Assembly (NCBI GenBank): GCA_033239525.1
Contig: BSYO01000003.1
Coordinates: forward strand, 10,224,001-10,288,000
Length of the DNA: 64,000 nt
From: Nepenthes gracilis
Lineage: Eukaryota > Streptophyta > Magnoliopsida > Caryophyllales > Nepenthaceae
Direction of reading: 5' to 3'
Positions 12,201 to 24,227 of the stretch are shown piece after piece. The notes beneath the pieces are model-generated. The model did no database searches, was not told the DNA's origin, and worked only from the letters and a program-made list of their open reading frames with translations. Positions within the stretch are counted from its first letter, which is position 1; each line of letters opens with the position of its first letter. A program made the position numbers and the translations under genes.

Positions 12201-12639
12201 AGTGGCCAAAATGAAATAGTTTTTGAGTTAATATGAGTTTCTACCGAGTTTTTAACAAAGACAAGATCCTTTTTATTTCCAATAAATTTTCCTAGACCTA
12301 AAATATGATCAAATTTTTTGTTCTACTAATATTTTAATATTAGCTTTTTTTTTTTTTGAGGTACATTTCAAGGGTCTTAATTTGTTCATTTAAATACTTA
12401 TTACAAGATCTAATTTGATTCGAACAGTTACTTTTTCTTTTTCAAAATCAATTAAGCTGTGATTAAATGATTTATTTGTTCACTTAACATTTTGGTACAC
12501 CTTAAACAGTTTATCATAAGCCTTCAAAAGGTCTCTAAATTTTTTATTAGATTCATCCGAAGAATATTTGGTTGTTCAAGCTATCCACTAACGTTTTCAC
12601 TATAACTAAATTTTGAAGCTTTAAAATGTCATATAATTG

Positions 12640-13280
12640 ATCTCATCTTCTTTGGAAAATTTTTTTTATTATTCTCATCATCTTCATCATCAATTTGGAT
12701 AATATTCATAACTTTTTTACTTTTAACACTTTAAAATTTAGATATTCAAATTGAATATGACCAAAGCTGTAGCATTCATGATATTGAATACTTTGAGATT
12801 TCTTATTTTTTTAAATCTTTGACATCTCTTTCATCTTTCTTTTTAGCACGTTGTGTGATCATTTTTTTTTATAAGAATTATTTTGTTATTTTTTAAAATT
12901 GTTTTATAAATTAATACAAATAGAGCAAAATCTTTGAAGGATTCTACATTGAACCCTTCATCTATTTCTTCTTTAGTTGTTTTCAATGCAAAGGACTTGC
13001 TTTTTGGAGTGAGATAAATTGTGTTTATAAATTTATAAGGAGCTAATAAGTTCTTTGATTTTAATTTTATCAAGATATTTACTCTCTAATTACTATGACT
13101 TTCGGTTTAAACTATTCAAAAAGAGATTTCATTACTTTATGTATTATTTGAATTTCAGGGATTCTTTTACTAATATTAAATATAGAACAAATAAGGTCAT
13201 TCAATTTAGCAAAAAATTTATCAAATGTCTTATCTTTTCTTATTCTCATTTTTTCAAATTTAATGATAAGCACTTATAAT
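12640..13280 (-). pseudogene. Copia gag remnant with zinc knuckle
   Basis: On the minus strand a frame with IEDVF/KSFALKTTKEE-like sequence (13073 downward) is followed, after one stop, by QYHECYSFGHIQFEYLN near 12740-12800. This has the spacing of the SIRE/Maximus gag knuckle (CHEC-x4-H-x4-C), with the last cysteine replaced by tyrosine. It is followed by a MMKMMRIIKK stretch where the family has an acidic region. It would have been the RNA-packaging nucleocapsid. Stops and frameshifts make it inactive. Confidence 0.6.
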
Positions 13281-13666
13281 TTATAGTTCTCAACCATTTT
13301 GGCTTCTTTATAAGTTATTTCAAGTATTTTGAAACTTCTTTTAAGATTTTACACATAAACATATATTTAAACTCCCATAAAAAAGTATCATGCAAACCCT
13401 TACTACTCTAATTATATATATATATAATTTATCATTAGTCCATAAAGACAATACTTTTTGTTTCTTTATCCACTGTATTCTTAGGTGATATCCATCTACA
13501 TTGAGTACTATTCTACACTCGTTCATCCTTTTATTTTAAAAATATTTGCATGCAAATCTTTCAGTAAATATAATTACTCCCATTAAAGTAGAAAATAACG
13601 GATAATAACTTACTTGCATAATTTAGTCAATAGGGTCAAGGATCAACATAGGACCCCGATATCAAT

Positions 13667-14110
13667 TGAAAGGATTATGGGATCTCTAATCTCAATTTAT
13701 TTAGATCTTGTAAATAAGCAGAATCAAATTATACATGTATATTTTTATTAGATATAAGTAACAATTAATTTTTTTCGAATAATATACTAGTAAAATAAAT
13801 TTATGGCAATAAAAAATAATGCGTAAATTTTGGTGATAAAAAAATTTTAATAACCAATAATTATTAAGTAAACCCTTTTGAGTTTCTCCAACTAGTGAAA
13901 ATAATGTAATATAAAAGTTGATTTATAACTTTGGTGGTGCTAACATATGAAACCTTAATCAATTTATTTCAAACTTGTAACCTCATTTTAAGGAATTCCT
14001 TATATTTGTTTGCAACAATGGAACCAAATATCTTTTAATATTCTTATCAAACTTGTTTTATTTGCAAATAAATCTTTATACACTATTAAATCCTAGTGTC
14101 TACGCTACCA
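13667..14110 (-). repeat. Putative LTR (5' LTR in element orientation)
   Basis: Right copy of the direct repeat pair of the copia element, next to the mutated primer binding site (13652-13668). The right edge is approximate. Confidence 0.55.
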
Positions 14111-16380
14111 ATGTACCAATAAAAGTTTACAAGTTGGAACAAGTGTGTAAATAATTTATCTCAAGAATATAGTTTCAATTTTCTCAAGTAAATGATGACT
14201 TTTTACATTAAACAATTAGAGATTTAGGATTATAGCCATTTTTCTCACTATATGTCTATCTCATTAATAAATAAAAGAGAAGTATATATAAAAATGGTTA
14301 AAAATTAGGTTAAAAATACATAATTATTTTAAAATAGCATCACAATACACATGTCATAAAAATACACATCATACGCAAAGGTGTCAGTAGGAAGGCCACA
14401 CCCCCATGTACATGCTTCACTTTGGCGCACATCAAACGCGGTTATTTTCAAATACAATGTGATATACTGAGAATGTAAACGAATACAGCATTGCACATTC
14501 GGAAACACCATCCTCTGAATGTCAAAAGAATTCTCGAAGCCGAATCTCTTCCGAAAACCCCGTCTATCTCATCCCCAAATTTGTCACAGGTATTTATTTT
14601 ATTTTATTTTATTTTTACCTGCTTTTTTTTATCATTGTTACCAAAAAAATAAATAGGCAATGGTGCCTTTTTTTGGTTGATATTAAATCTCTAATGTACA
14701 AAATAAAGTTAAAATTTCACTAAAAAAGATTTGGATTGCCTTTTTTTAAGTAAAATACTTATGGCATACTATCAACTCATTAGCTAAACTTACATGGTTT
14801 GAAGTGACATAATAAAACCTATAATTTTGTGTTTGATTCATAATATAATACCTTACTCTTTATATATTTTGAGGATCTTAATGCCGACCACATGAGTGGC
14901 TTTTAATTTTATTTTAATAGTTTATATGAATCTCTTAATCTATATAAAATTTTTATTTATTTATATATATTTTCTCAAATTCTTAAAACTTATATTCAGA
15001 CATCTAAACAACATAAATACCCCAAAAAATGTCCCAAAATACTTTCACAGCATCAATATCATAACCGAAACTTCAAGCCTTATCGTTGTTTTGAAAATGA
15101 TAGCCAGCATATTATCTTTTATATTAGGGATATTCTTTTTGAAGAAAGTTTTATTATTATCCACTTAAATTTATTTTTAAAAATAAAAAATAAAAAAAGA
15201 ATAATTTCTTTTTATTTTAACAAATAGGCAAACCTTCTTATTTGTTGGACTTTAGTGCTCAACCAATAGAATCAATTTAAGATAACGATTATCTCTAACC
15301 TTGACTTATAGTAATTTAGATAGCTCTACATTAATTTAGAATTTAATTTGCCGGGTTTTATAAATTTCGTTTGAATAAACTTTAATAATATAAATTCTAG
15401 AATAATGCATACAAATACTAATATTATGCAAAAAAATATTCTTTCCTTATCTGGAATTACATAAAAATATCAAAATATCCTATTAAATATCTGCTTAAAT
15501 TTTCTAATTATTCTTATTTCTTTTAAACCTTCTTGTGATCAAATTTATAGCTCGTTAATAATATTAAATTGTAATTTGGTTTCCAAGGCCAGCAGGATTC
15601 AACAACGGCAGGCTCAGGCTTAGACTCGAGAAAGAGAGAACAGAGAGACACGGCATCAACGGCAGAGAGGAGAGGAAGATCGTACGGCTGTAATTTAATA
15701 CGTGTCACCTTTCCTTATTTTTTATTTTTTATTTTTAATTTTTGGTTCAAGTAAATAGGTTTAATGCGTACGTTGAATTATTGAGTATGACAGAAAAGTG
15801 GGGAGTCAGATTGCGGCCTGTGCAAAACAGGATAAGGGGAAAGGAACGGAATTTTTAATTTTAATAAATAAATAAATAAATAAATAATAAGAAGGTGGAT
15901 GACCACGACAGGAGGAGGAACCATATAATTTTATGAAAAATATATTTATTATGCCAAAATGTCTGATTTAAAATATCTGATTTGGCCCGTTAATTTTTAT
16001 TATCATGTATTTAAATTTAGTTGGTCCGTAATATTTATAAATAATTTCATATATATATATATATATATATATAATTTTTTATTAAAATTTATGATAAGTA
16101 CCTTACGATCAGGCAGACCAGGCCCGGCTGTGCTGGCATGCACCAGAGAATCTTTTTTCTTTTTTTAACAATATTATATATTTAAATATATTAAAAAAAT
16201 AAGAAGTATCCCTGAATGGTAATTTAAATGAAAAGTGAGGGTACTTATTTTTAAAAACATTTTTTTAAAAAAATTCTCACTTGGTCAATATCAGGTTAGT
16301 CCACGTGTGGTCATTTAGAGATGTTTTATTTTTAAATTATAATATTTAATATTTTTTGTTTTATATTTTTTTATGCGTAA
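14111..16380. other. AT-rich intergenic DNA with microsatellites
   Basis: No gene is supported. It holds (TTTTA)n near 14593-14617, (AAAT)n near 15866-15890 and (AT)n at about 16050-16073. A less AT-rich patch at 14380-14580 contains no convincing ORF. A minus-strand ORF of 61 codons at 15523-15708 has no recognisable domain. Confidence 0.5.
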
Positions 16381-16746
16381 TTGTTCAAATATTATCGGTG
16401 GGTCCCGGTTCGTACGGGGTCCTGAAGTCGATGTTGACGCTTTACAGTATTGAAGAAGTTTTGTACCACGCGGACAGGGGTGCACGTGGACCACTCACGT
16501 TATGAGGAGCAGTATTCTTCAAGAACTTGCCCACTTACCGCGACGAGTAGTCTCAACGCTGTGCGGCGGCGCGTGAACTTTAAATTTGATCCCTTGGGGC
16601 GGGGGGGCGCAACCGTTGGAGGCGCGTGCGAGAAGTGGAGTTCCATCCGCTGGCCCAAGACCATTCGCAGCTTAACACGAGATACATGTAACGTTTCACA
16701 CGGCAAGAAAGCATTGAGTTCGATTACGCATGATGGTGTGAGTTAG
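16380..16746. other. Isolated GC-rich island with G-boxes
   Basis: In a surrounding that is mostly A and T, this 360-bp patch is rich in G, C and CpG, for example GCGGCGGCGCG near 16563 and a run of eight G near 16603. It carries one CACGTG G-box at 16483-16488, and another lies just outside at 16302-16307. A 98-codon ORF on the plus strand (16450-16746) and a 68-codon ORF on the minus strand overlap it, and neither has a recognisable domain. It could be a lost promoter or first exon, or a captured fragment. Confidence 0.4.
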
Positions 16747-18015
16747 ACCACCTTCAATTCATCCTCAGCCATTAGATTGAATATTTAATGGCACAAATTT
16801 TAAAAAAAAATTAAAAAATTAAAAATTAAATAATAATAATAATTATAATGACAGTTTTTAAAAATTTTTATAATATAAAAAATTCAATATCTTAAAAGTT
16901 ATTAAAAGAAATCAAAATTGACTAATTTTATATGATTTAACAAAATTTTAAATCCAAGCCATTTGATTATATAAATTTGACCAGTGAGTGTGGATTGGAA
17001 TAGCCAAAACTCATCACTATGTGGGAACTTCCAAATTTACACAATTATGTTTTAAAACATTACAATCCACAATTTTTTTAAAATATATTTTTGTTAAATT
17101 TTTAAATCATTATAAATGTTATTTGATTGATTTGCCACATTAATAGATCTTCAACTCAGAGTAGAGTGTTTAATCAATAATTAAGTCGGTGTAACTATGT
17201 CACAGCATTAATAACTGTCAACAAAATTAAAAGTGCAACAATCAAGAGACCCGTCAAATATATCGTTAATCAACAGGTAAAAAGTTAAAAGATGCTCTAT
17301 TTATCACGACCCTTTATCATGCAAAGACAGAGCACATTGAGATAAGACTCGCACCTTTATAAATGTACAACTATTACATAAAGGAGAGAGAGAGAGCATT
17401 GTTATCTAAAAAAGACTTACACTCACAATAAAAAAATTTTGATTGAAAGATCGTTGTTACTTCTCGTTAAGATTCTCTTTCCTGTCATTTACCAATAATC
17501 ATTTAGGATACAAAGTTAGTCTTCTTTAAAACCATTCTGGTAACTCCAATTAAAGGGATCCATCATTCATAATGGTCATTTTATGTTATGAAAAATGCAT
17601 TATTCCTCCTATTTGTCTTCTAATTTGTTCAATGTATTATTTCTTTAAATGTTAGAAGAAATCTCAAAGAAATATATTTCAACCCAATAGCTTTTTCATT
17701 TGTATTTACTGTTCTCATGACTTATGATTCATCAATCCGAATCTTAGTTTATATTTTTTTAAAATCAATTTTTTTTTTATATATGCATCAATATATGTAC
17801 TTGAAAAGATCACATTCTAAAATATAACTAAATAGTGAGTACTCTAAAATTTATTCCGATTATATTTAGAATTTTGCTTAAAATAATTACATATTTATTA
17901 TTGCTCGTACAACAACATGTGAGTAAGCATATCATTTGGAACTGATTAAAGTTATTTTTTTCCAACCAAATATTATATAAATAGTTGAGGATCCATTAAT
18001 TAATTTATATTATAT
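16747..18015. other. AT-rich intergenic DNA
   Basis: No gene or element was recognised. Element A starts just after its right end with the 5-bp flank AAATT (18016-18020). Confidence 0.5.
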
Positions 18016-18020
18016 AAATT

Positions 18021-19028
18021 TGATGGGTCCCATTAAGGCACAGGCCGATCCAGTCACGATGCAGATCGATTCAACAGCCAGCCTACTAGCCAGTGAAGCC
18101 CAATACGAAGTAGGGCTAAAGAACCATCCAATGAGCCCATCTGCTACGAACAGGCCCAGGAAATAGTAGCGGCCATGGTCAGGGATTAACCTCTACAACT
18201 CAACCAATCACGGCAAAACCTACCCTTCACCTCAGCGATGGTAATCAGATAGTGTAGAAGACACTAACGCAGCAGATCCTAACCAATAGTGATGGTGGTC
18301 AACCTTGGGAAACTACCATGCTTGCTAACCAATGACAGCCAAGCCAACCTGCGTAAGAAGCAACCTGAACCCTATCAACCACCACTTATTGTGGTCACAT
18401 CACCGTAAAAAAATGACATCTGACACGGTAGCTTCCGTTAATGTATCAACGGTTGGAAAATCCTAGCGGAACATCTGTCGCCAATCTTGGCGCTAAATCC
18501 TTCCCTGCGAATCACTATAAATTTCCTCTCCCTCCATAGGACGAGGAATCAAACAATTTTCGACTAAAGCTACCCTCGAGTGAGAGGTGAGAGCCGAGAG
18601 AGAACAAAGCTCCCTCCATCTCCATCTTTAGCAAGCCACCAACTAAGTGCATCCCAGTGAGTTCCTTCCGAGTGCAATTTTAGTGAGCCACCGATAGCAT
18701 ACAACCAAATAGAGCCCAGTCCTCGATCTCTCTGTGCCGCTCCCCGTCGAGGGTACAATAGGAACTCAGTCCTCCTCTCACTTTTCCTGCATATGTGTAT
18801 CATCACATTCTCTCATATCTTCCTTATATCTTTCTATTCTTTTAGAAAGATTTTTTGCTTGACCCCCGAAAGATAAATCGGCCAATTCTCTGACCACTTA
18901 TTTATAATTTATGGTGTATAGGTTTCAAGTTAATAGATACGAAATTCAGACCCAATCTAATTCAACCCACAGGAAAAGATAGAGTGACCCCCTAATTCGT
19001 ACCATAAGTCAGATCTTTGGATGAATCA
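18021..19028 (+). repeat. Element A 5' LTR
   Basis: 1008 bp, starting TGATGGGTCC and ending ATGAATCA. A TATAAAT box lies at 18516-18522. About two copies of the short GAGCCAC...GTGCA repeat lie near 18630-18690. It contains one copy of the unit that is repeated four times in the 3' LTR. Confidence 0.88.
18516..18522 (+). promoter_or_regulatory. LTR TATA box (TATAAAT)
   Basis: TATAAAT in a CACTATAAATTTCCTC context. The same context occurs in the 3' LTR copies at 28385, 28680 and 29020, and a related one in the element C LTR at 49714. It is the likely core promoter of the retrotransposon family. Confidence 0.6.
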
Positions 19029-19051
19029 TTTGCGTCATCAGTGAAAAACGA
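19029..19051 (+). other. Mutated primer binding site
   Basis: TTTGCGTCATCAGTGAAAAA directly follows the 5' LTR. It resembles the TTTGGCGCCGTCTGTGGGAA stretch found at this place in Tat-lineage elements, with several transitions. Element C has its own decayed version at 50346. Confidence 0.6.
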
Positions 19052-19093
19052 GTAAGAGTCCAACCACCAACCTCCACACTAGCAACAGCAAAC

Positions 19094-20215
19094 ATGGTCA
19101 ACACAAGGGCACAGACCAATGTGCTACTCAAGGACATTGCCACCGAAGGCGTTGACCCCTATGCGGGTAGCCATGCGAGAGAGCATCCTGAGCCCGACGT
19201 CTGCATGCTAGCGGCCTAGATGGAAGACGTATTCAAAATGCTCTAGAGGATTAGTAGCCGTCTGGATGGCCAATAACTGGGGGTTCCCGCCTCCACAACA
19301 CAAGCATCGATCTCTAAGAAGAACCAAAAATCGAAGCCTCCAGTCGAGAAGACCCCGTGGCCCGATGACACTGGTGCCCAGGAGGCCTTGAGTAGTAGGG
19401 CCCGAACGCAATCAGAGAGCCATCCAAGCCACGTGACATGAGAGAAAAGTCCTGAGTGATGAAACCCTCTTTACTCCTGTAGCGACCAGAGGCCCTCAGG
19501 CCAATGAGAAGTCTCCTACAACACTCGGCCACCACAAGTTGGGAGCCACACGACTGCGCACCCCTCTCCAAACCACTCGAAGCTGAGGACTTTTTTCAAT
19601 GCCAAGAGGATCGCATCCACCTCTCGCATGGTGGAGAAGGTAGAAAAAAATATGACACATGTCTTTACGGGCGATGCCGGCCGGAGGACCATAGACCGGA
19701 AGAAGTTCCCCTTCACAGTGGAGATTCGCGCATAGCCGATCCCCCACAAGTTCAAGATGTCGGTCATTGAGTCGTACGATGGAAGTACCAATCTGATGGA
19801 TCACCTGGACCATTTTTGTACACTATTGAGCTTCTAAGAATTAGGCGAGGCAACCATATGCTAGTACTTTCCTTTGTCCCTCAATGGGGATGATTGCCTT
19901 TGGTTCTATAACTTCGAGCCAAACTCTCTCCGGATGTTTGTAGAGTTTGGCAATTGCTTCCTGTCTCAATTCTCCTCCAATCGAAGGGAGGCGGAGCAAC
20001 CGTGGCACCTAGTCTGACTTCAACAGTGACGAGACAAGAGTCTAAAGCGTTTCCTAGCCTACTTCACTGCCGAGGCACAAAGGATATCCAAACTCATCGA
20101 CCAGATGAAGCTCAACACTTTCATTGCCACCGTTGGAGCCAGGCAATTTCTTCGGGCACCTGATCCACCAGAACCCTTAGACTTTTCTGGAGGCCAAGGC
20201 GATTAGCCGAACATA
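19094..20215 (+). pseudogene. Element A gag remnant
   Basis: Capsid precursor of the retrotransposon. The start MVNTRAQTN at 19094 matches the gag start of element C (MVNTKIQT at 50420). From about 19690 the conserved core reads PFTVEIRA, PHKFKMSVIESYDGSTNLMDHLDHF, then the FNGDDCLWFYNFEPNSL block, with SLKRFLAYFTAEA near 20040. That is the normal order of a retrotransposon gag domain. Stops interrupt it, for example at 19217, 19241, 19271, 19439 and 19839. No zinc knuckle could be read at the end. Confidence 0.75.
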
Positions 20216-20639
20216 CATAGCGGCCAAAGAGATCAATTAAGCCAACCGTCCAAAGTGTCCAGACCGGCCGCCAAAGAGGCTAATAAATGAGAAGAAGAGG
20301 AACGGTGATGACTACCATCCCCGAGGACCACACAAGCAACTACGGGTGGAACTAGGTCCCCAAAAAGTATTCTGACTGCAGGACTTGACCCCCATTATCG
20401 ACATGCGCACCAACATCCTGATATAGATTCAGGATGAGAAGTTTCTAAAATGGTCTAAGGCATCGTAGAACCCAGAGGCAAGGGACTAGACTAAATACTA
20501 TTACTATTATCGATCTCTGAGTCACGGAATTGAGGACCGCCAAATTCTGTAGAGGGAGATTGAAGACTTGATCCGTCAGGGGCATTTGACAAGGTTCTTA
20601 AGAAACTTATGACAGGCTCCCGCGGCAGTAGAGGAAGGC

Positions 20640-21390
20640 CGATAGGAGCTTACCTCTTTTATGATAGATTAGAGGACCTACTATTACAAGGTCATACCCT
20701 TCAATTTAAAGAATGCCGAGGCTCCCTATCAATGGCTGGTAAACAAGATGTTCAAAGATCAGATTAGTCAAAATGTGGAGGTGTGCGTAAACAACATGTT
20801 TATCAAAAGAAAAGTCACCAATGACTATGTTCATGACTTGAGCAAAACCTTCAAAGTCCTCCACGCGAACAAGATAAAACTCAACCCAGTCAAGTGCACT
20901 TTTAGGGTGACCTCCGAGAAGTTCTTGCGTTTCATAGTGTCTTAGCGGGGCAACGAGGCGAACTTCGACAAGATAAAGGCCATCATTGACATGAGCCCTC
21001 CTAGGACTATGAAGGAGGTCCAAAAGCTCATCGGAAGGCTCATAGTCCTCTCTTGATTCCTGGCGAAGTTGGCAGAGAAATACTTGCCATTCTTCAAAGC
21101 CTTAAGGGGGACCAAAGCAACCATATTCCAATGGATGAATGAGTATGATGCCACGTTCCAAGAGCTCAAGCAATATCTCTCCCATCCTCCTCTCCTGACT
21201 GCACCTCAGGAAGGCAAAAAATTGTACTTATATCTAACGGTTTCCAACACGGCATTGAGCTCGGTCCTGATCCAACAGCAGTACAGCATGCAGCGACTAA
21301 TGTGCTATGTCAGCAACATCCGGACAGACATCAAGAGCGGCTACTCGCTTACCAAAAGGATCGCACTAGCCTTAGTGTACTCCGCCTGAA
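20640..21390 (+). pseudogene. Element A reverse transcriptase and RNase H remnant
   Basis: RNA-dependent DNA polymerase remnant. The YYYKVIPFNLKNAEAPYQ block starts near 20674. The catalytic YxDD box reads CVNN (near 20785), so both catalytic aspartates are gone. The KIKLNPVKCTF and EKFLRFIVS blocks follow, then a stop at 20943. The region FFKALRGTKATIFQW to the RNase H segment LYLYLTVSNTALSSVL (near 21220) is open from 21069. It would have copied element RNA in the cytoplasmic particle, but the catalytic loss makes it inactive. Confidence 0.8.
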
Positions 21391-21560
21391 AGATGTGTTC
21401 CTACTTCAAGGCGTACAAGATCATCATCCTAACCAACCAGCCTTTAAAAGGAATATTGTAGAGACTGGACATCTCCGGACGATTGGTCAAATAGACAATA
21501 AAATTGGGCGAGTTCAACGTGGAGTTTCTACTATGGCCAGCTATGAAGGGTTAGGCCCTT

Positions 21561-21815
21561 ATGAACTTCATAGTCGAGACGATGACCCCGGTTCCAGACA
21601 CACCTAACCATGCCAGTGATGTGGATAAATTGGGAGTTTCAACGTGGACTCTACATGTCGACAGTGAATTGACACAGGTGGACAGTAGAGCAAGTGTGGT
21701 TCTAAGAACTCCAAGTGGGTCGGAGGTCAAACACTCTGTTACCCTAGGGTTTTCAGCCACCAATAATGTCGCCAAATGTGAAGCATTCCTTGCTGGACTT
21801 CAGCTTACCAAATAG
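21561..21815 (+). pseudogene. Element A second (archaeal-type) RNase H remnant
   Basis: WTLHVDSELTQVDSRASVVL near 21640, then SATNNVAKCEAFLAGLQL near 21755-21812, match the dual RNase H of Tat-lineage elements, whose usual start is HVDGSS. A stop follows at 21813. The related block is better kept in element C (61440-61530). Confidence 0.72.
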
Positions 21816-22299
21816 TGATCGACTAGGTCACTTATTATCTCAATGACTCCAAGCTGATGGTCAATCAGATCTAAGGGAACTTCAAAGCGTTGAATCTGCA
21901 ACTCATGAAGTACCTTGCCAAGGCGAGGGGACTAATTCGGGCATTCGACCGAGTCGAAGTAATCTACATCCCCAGGGAGGAGAACGGGAAGGCCAATCAG
22001 ATAGTAAGGGCAGCGACAATCGACAACCTAAAATAATATTCCAAAGATATGCGGGAAGTCCTTACCATCCTGAGCACCAATAGCCCCGAGAGCGAGGTGC
22101 TACAAGTGGCCGATGATGATAATTGGATGACCCCATATCAAAAATAGCCGACTGATGGTAACCTAATGGAAAACCCAAAAGAGGCCAAGCGTGTGATGAG
22201 GGCAGCAAGCTAGTACACCCAGATGAGGCTAGGGGTACTCAATCCCCTAGATGAGATGCTTCACACAGGAAGAGCCCAACGACGTGCGAAATGAGGTGC

Positions 22300-23345
22300 A
22301 CATTAGCGCCTGCGACTTGCATATAGGAGGCAAGAACCTAACCTTCAAAATAATGAGGTAAGACTCCCTCTGACCCTCGATGAATTGCAATGCTATAGAA
22401 TTTGTAAAGAAGTGTGAAAGTTACCAACTCCACGGGATCATACCTCACCAGTTGCATATGGAGTTGCAAGCCCTCCAGTCACCTTGGTTGTTTATGCAAT
22501 GAAAGCTCGACATTTTCAAACCTCTACTCGTGGCGTTCAAACAGAAAAAGTTTATTATAGTGGGCATTGACTATTTCATCAAGTGGGTAAAAGCGTCTCC
22601 ACTAGCACAAATAACTGAACAGAATACAACAGAATTTGTTTGCTAAAGTATCGCTTGTCAGTTCGGGATTCTTGAGGTCATAGTGACTAATAATGGAAAC
22701 CTAATTTACTGGCAAACGATTTACCAAGTAATCGTAAGTCTGCGGATAAAGTTAGTTCACACGCCGGTTGCCTATTTGCAAACTAACGGACAAGTGGAGA
22801 TAACAAATCGGACGCTGCTGTATGGGTTGAAGACTAAACTAGAAGATGCCGGGAGCTCTTAGGCTGATGAGTTTCCATCCATCCTCTAGCCATACAAGAC
22901 CACACCAAGGAAGCTGACTCGCGAAATACCCTTTAACCTCTGCTACGGAACCGAGGTGGTCATTTTAGTGAAAGTAGGTGTACCCAGCCTTCGGGTAGAG
23001 AGCTTTGACCCCCTCAGTAACCTTCAGATGTACAGGGATCACCTTGACCTACTTAAGGAGGTTTGAGATGGAACACGCCTTCGAACGACAGCATGCCAGT
23101 AGTGAATCGTGTAGTACTATAATAAGAGGGTTAGAGCCCGCCAATTCGAGATGGGGGACCTCATCCAATGAAGCGTAGACGCGACAGTTAAAATCGCCAA
23201 CAGGAATAAAGCCTCTCCAAATTGGGAGGGATCATTCCTCGTCTCGACAATCCTCTGAAATGGTGCATACAAGTTATATACCTAAGATGGCCAGCTTGTC
23301 TCGAGGACATGGAACACCACCGACATTAAGAAATACTACCAATAA
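22300..23345 (+). pseudogene. Element A integrase remnant
   Basis: DDE integrase that would have inserted the cDNA. Blocks in order: CESYQLHGIIPHQLH (near 22410), KFIIVGIDYFIKWVKASPLA with the first catalytic aspartate (near 22550-22610), VTNNGN where the second aspartate is normally in a SDNG box (near 22685), and QTNGQVEITNR with the glutamate (near 22775). The C-terminal part continues through NWEGSFLVSTIL to WNTTDIKKYYQ near 23310-23343. There are many stops, and the second catalytic position is Asn. Confidence 0.78.
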
Positions 23346-24227
23346 GCTCTAGCCGAGCCCTGGTAATGACATCATGCATCATTCCGAATGCTTGTAAATG
23401 TATCACATTTTTTATTAATAAAATTGCTATTTATTCATGCATACTTGTCTATGTGAATACATGCGCGTTTGTCATTTTATCAAGTCAAGTGACTTAGGTT
23501 GCCCTTAAGTTAGGCAGGATTCATCTTGGCCTGCTTCTCGACCCATTGACGGTCAAGCAAACCTCAACTCCAAGCCGAGCGGCTTGTGAACGGTCGAACG
23601 TCAAACCTTGATTCTGCACCAAGTAGCCCAACTACGGTTGGAAAAGCAGACATGGGGGCCCTTGGAGCTCCTGACCAAATGGTCTCTACAACCTTAGAGG
23701 GCTTCTACAGTCGGCATGCAATGACCACCCTCCAATAGAGAGAACACCCTCAGTTCACAACGACTGATGGACGAGGACTAGACACGCATGGGTAACGACG
23801 TCCTTGGACAGAATCGAGCACCGATACGACAATGTTCGTGCAATAGCCTATGACTCTACCTCGGCCTGGCTAATGCGGCCATAAAACCCAGCTAACCCTA
23901 GCGAGACTCACCCTTGGGATGCGGCAACATCCTATTTATAGGATAAAGCACTCCACAGAATTAAAGTGCCCGGCATTCCCTTCTAAAGGGAACGAGCACT
24001 ACCGGGTAGAGGCGCCCTAGACAAGCCCGATAATGATAGCTACACCGTTTAGCTGACTAAACAAAGAGAAAGCAATACCACATGGGGGGACAAGTCAACA
24101 GCCACAAGGGTCGCAACAATTCCACTATTCTCATTGCAAAAGTTACAAATGTACAAGTAGGCAGCCCCCCCCCCGGCAAGAAAAGGGAGAGAAATGAAGC
24201 CTAGCAACCCGGAGAAGGCTGGCTCGA
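23346..24227. other. Spacer between integrase and antisense ORF of element A
   Basis: No ORF of note. The beginning (ATTAATAAAATTGC near 23415 and CAAGTGACTTAGGTTGCCC near 23480) is matched by element C at 63220-63320, so the spacer is part of the element family. A run of nine C lies near 24166. Confidence 0.55.

Larger units (their letters stand above)
9334..14110 (-). mobile_element. Decayed Ty1/copia element, SIRE/Maximus-like, minus strand
   Basis: Two related direct repeats, 9334-9858 and 13667-14110, look like its LTRs. Both open with (T/A)GAAAGGATT-like sequence and share a run of about 350 bp including a CAACCAATAAAAGTAAT-like block. Just left of the right copy, 13652-13668 read on the minus strand gives TTGATATCGGGGTCC, a mutated initiator-methionine tRNA primer site. 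Just right of the left copy a CCCCCTCTTTTTGTCA run (9870-9885) reads on the minus strand as a polypurine tract. A copia gag zinc knuckle lies on the minus strand near 12740-12800. At 4.8 kb most of pol is missing. No target duplication was found, so the outer ends are approximate. Confidence 0.6.

Noticed and set aside
18016..18020. AAATT flank of element A taken as decisive proof of the ends
   Set aside because: It matches 29883-29887, but five A/T bases can match by chance in such DNA. The ends rest mainly on LTR alignment and the polypurine and primer sites.
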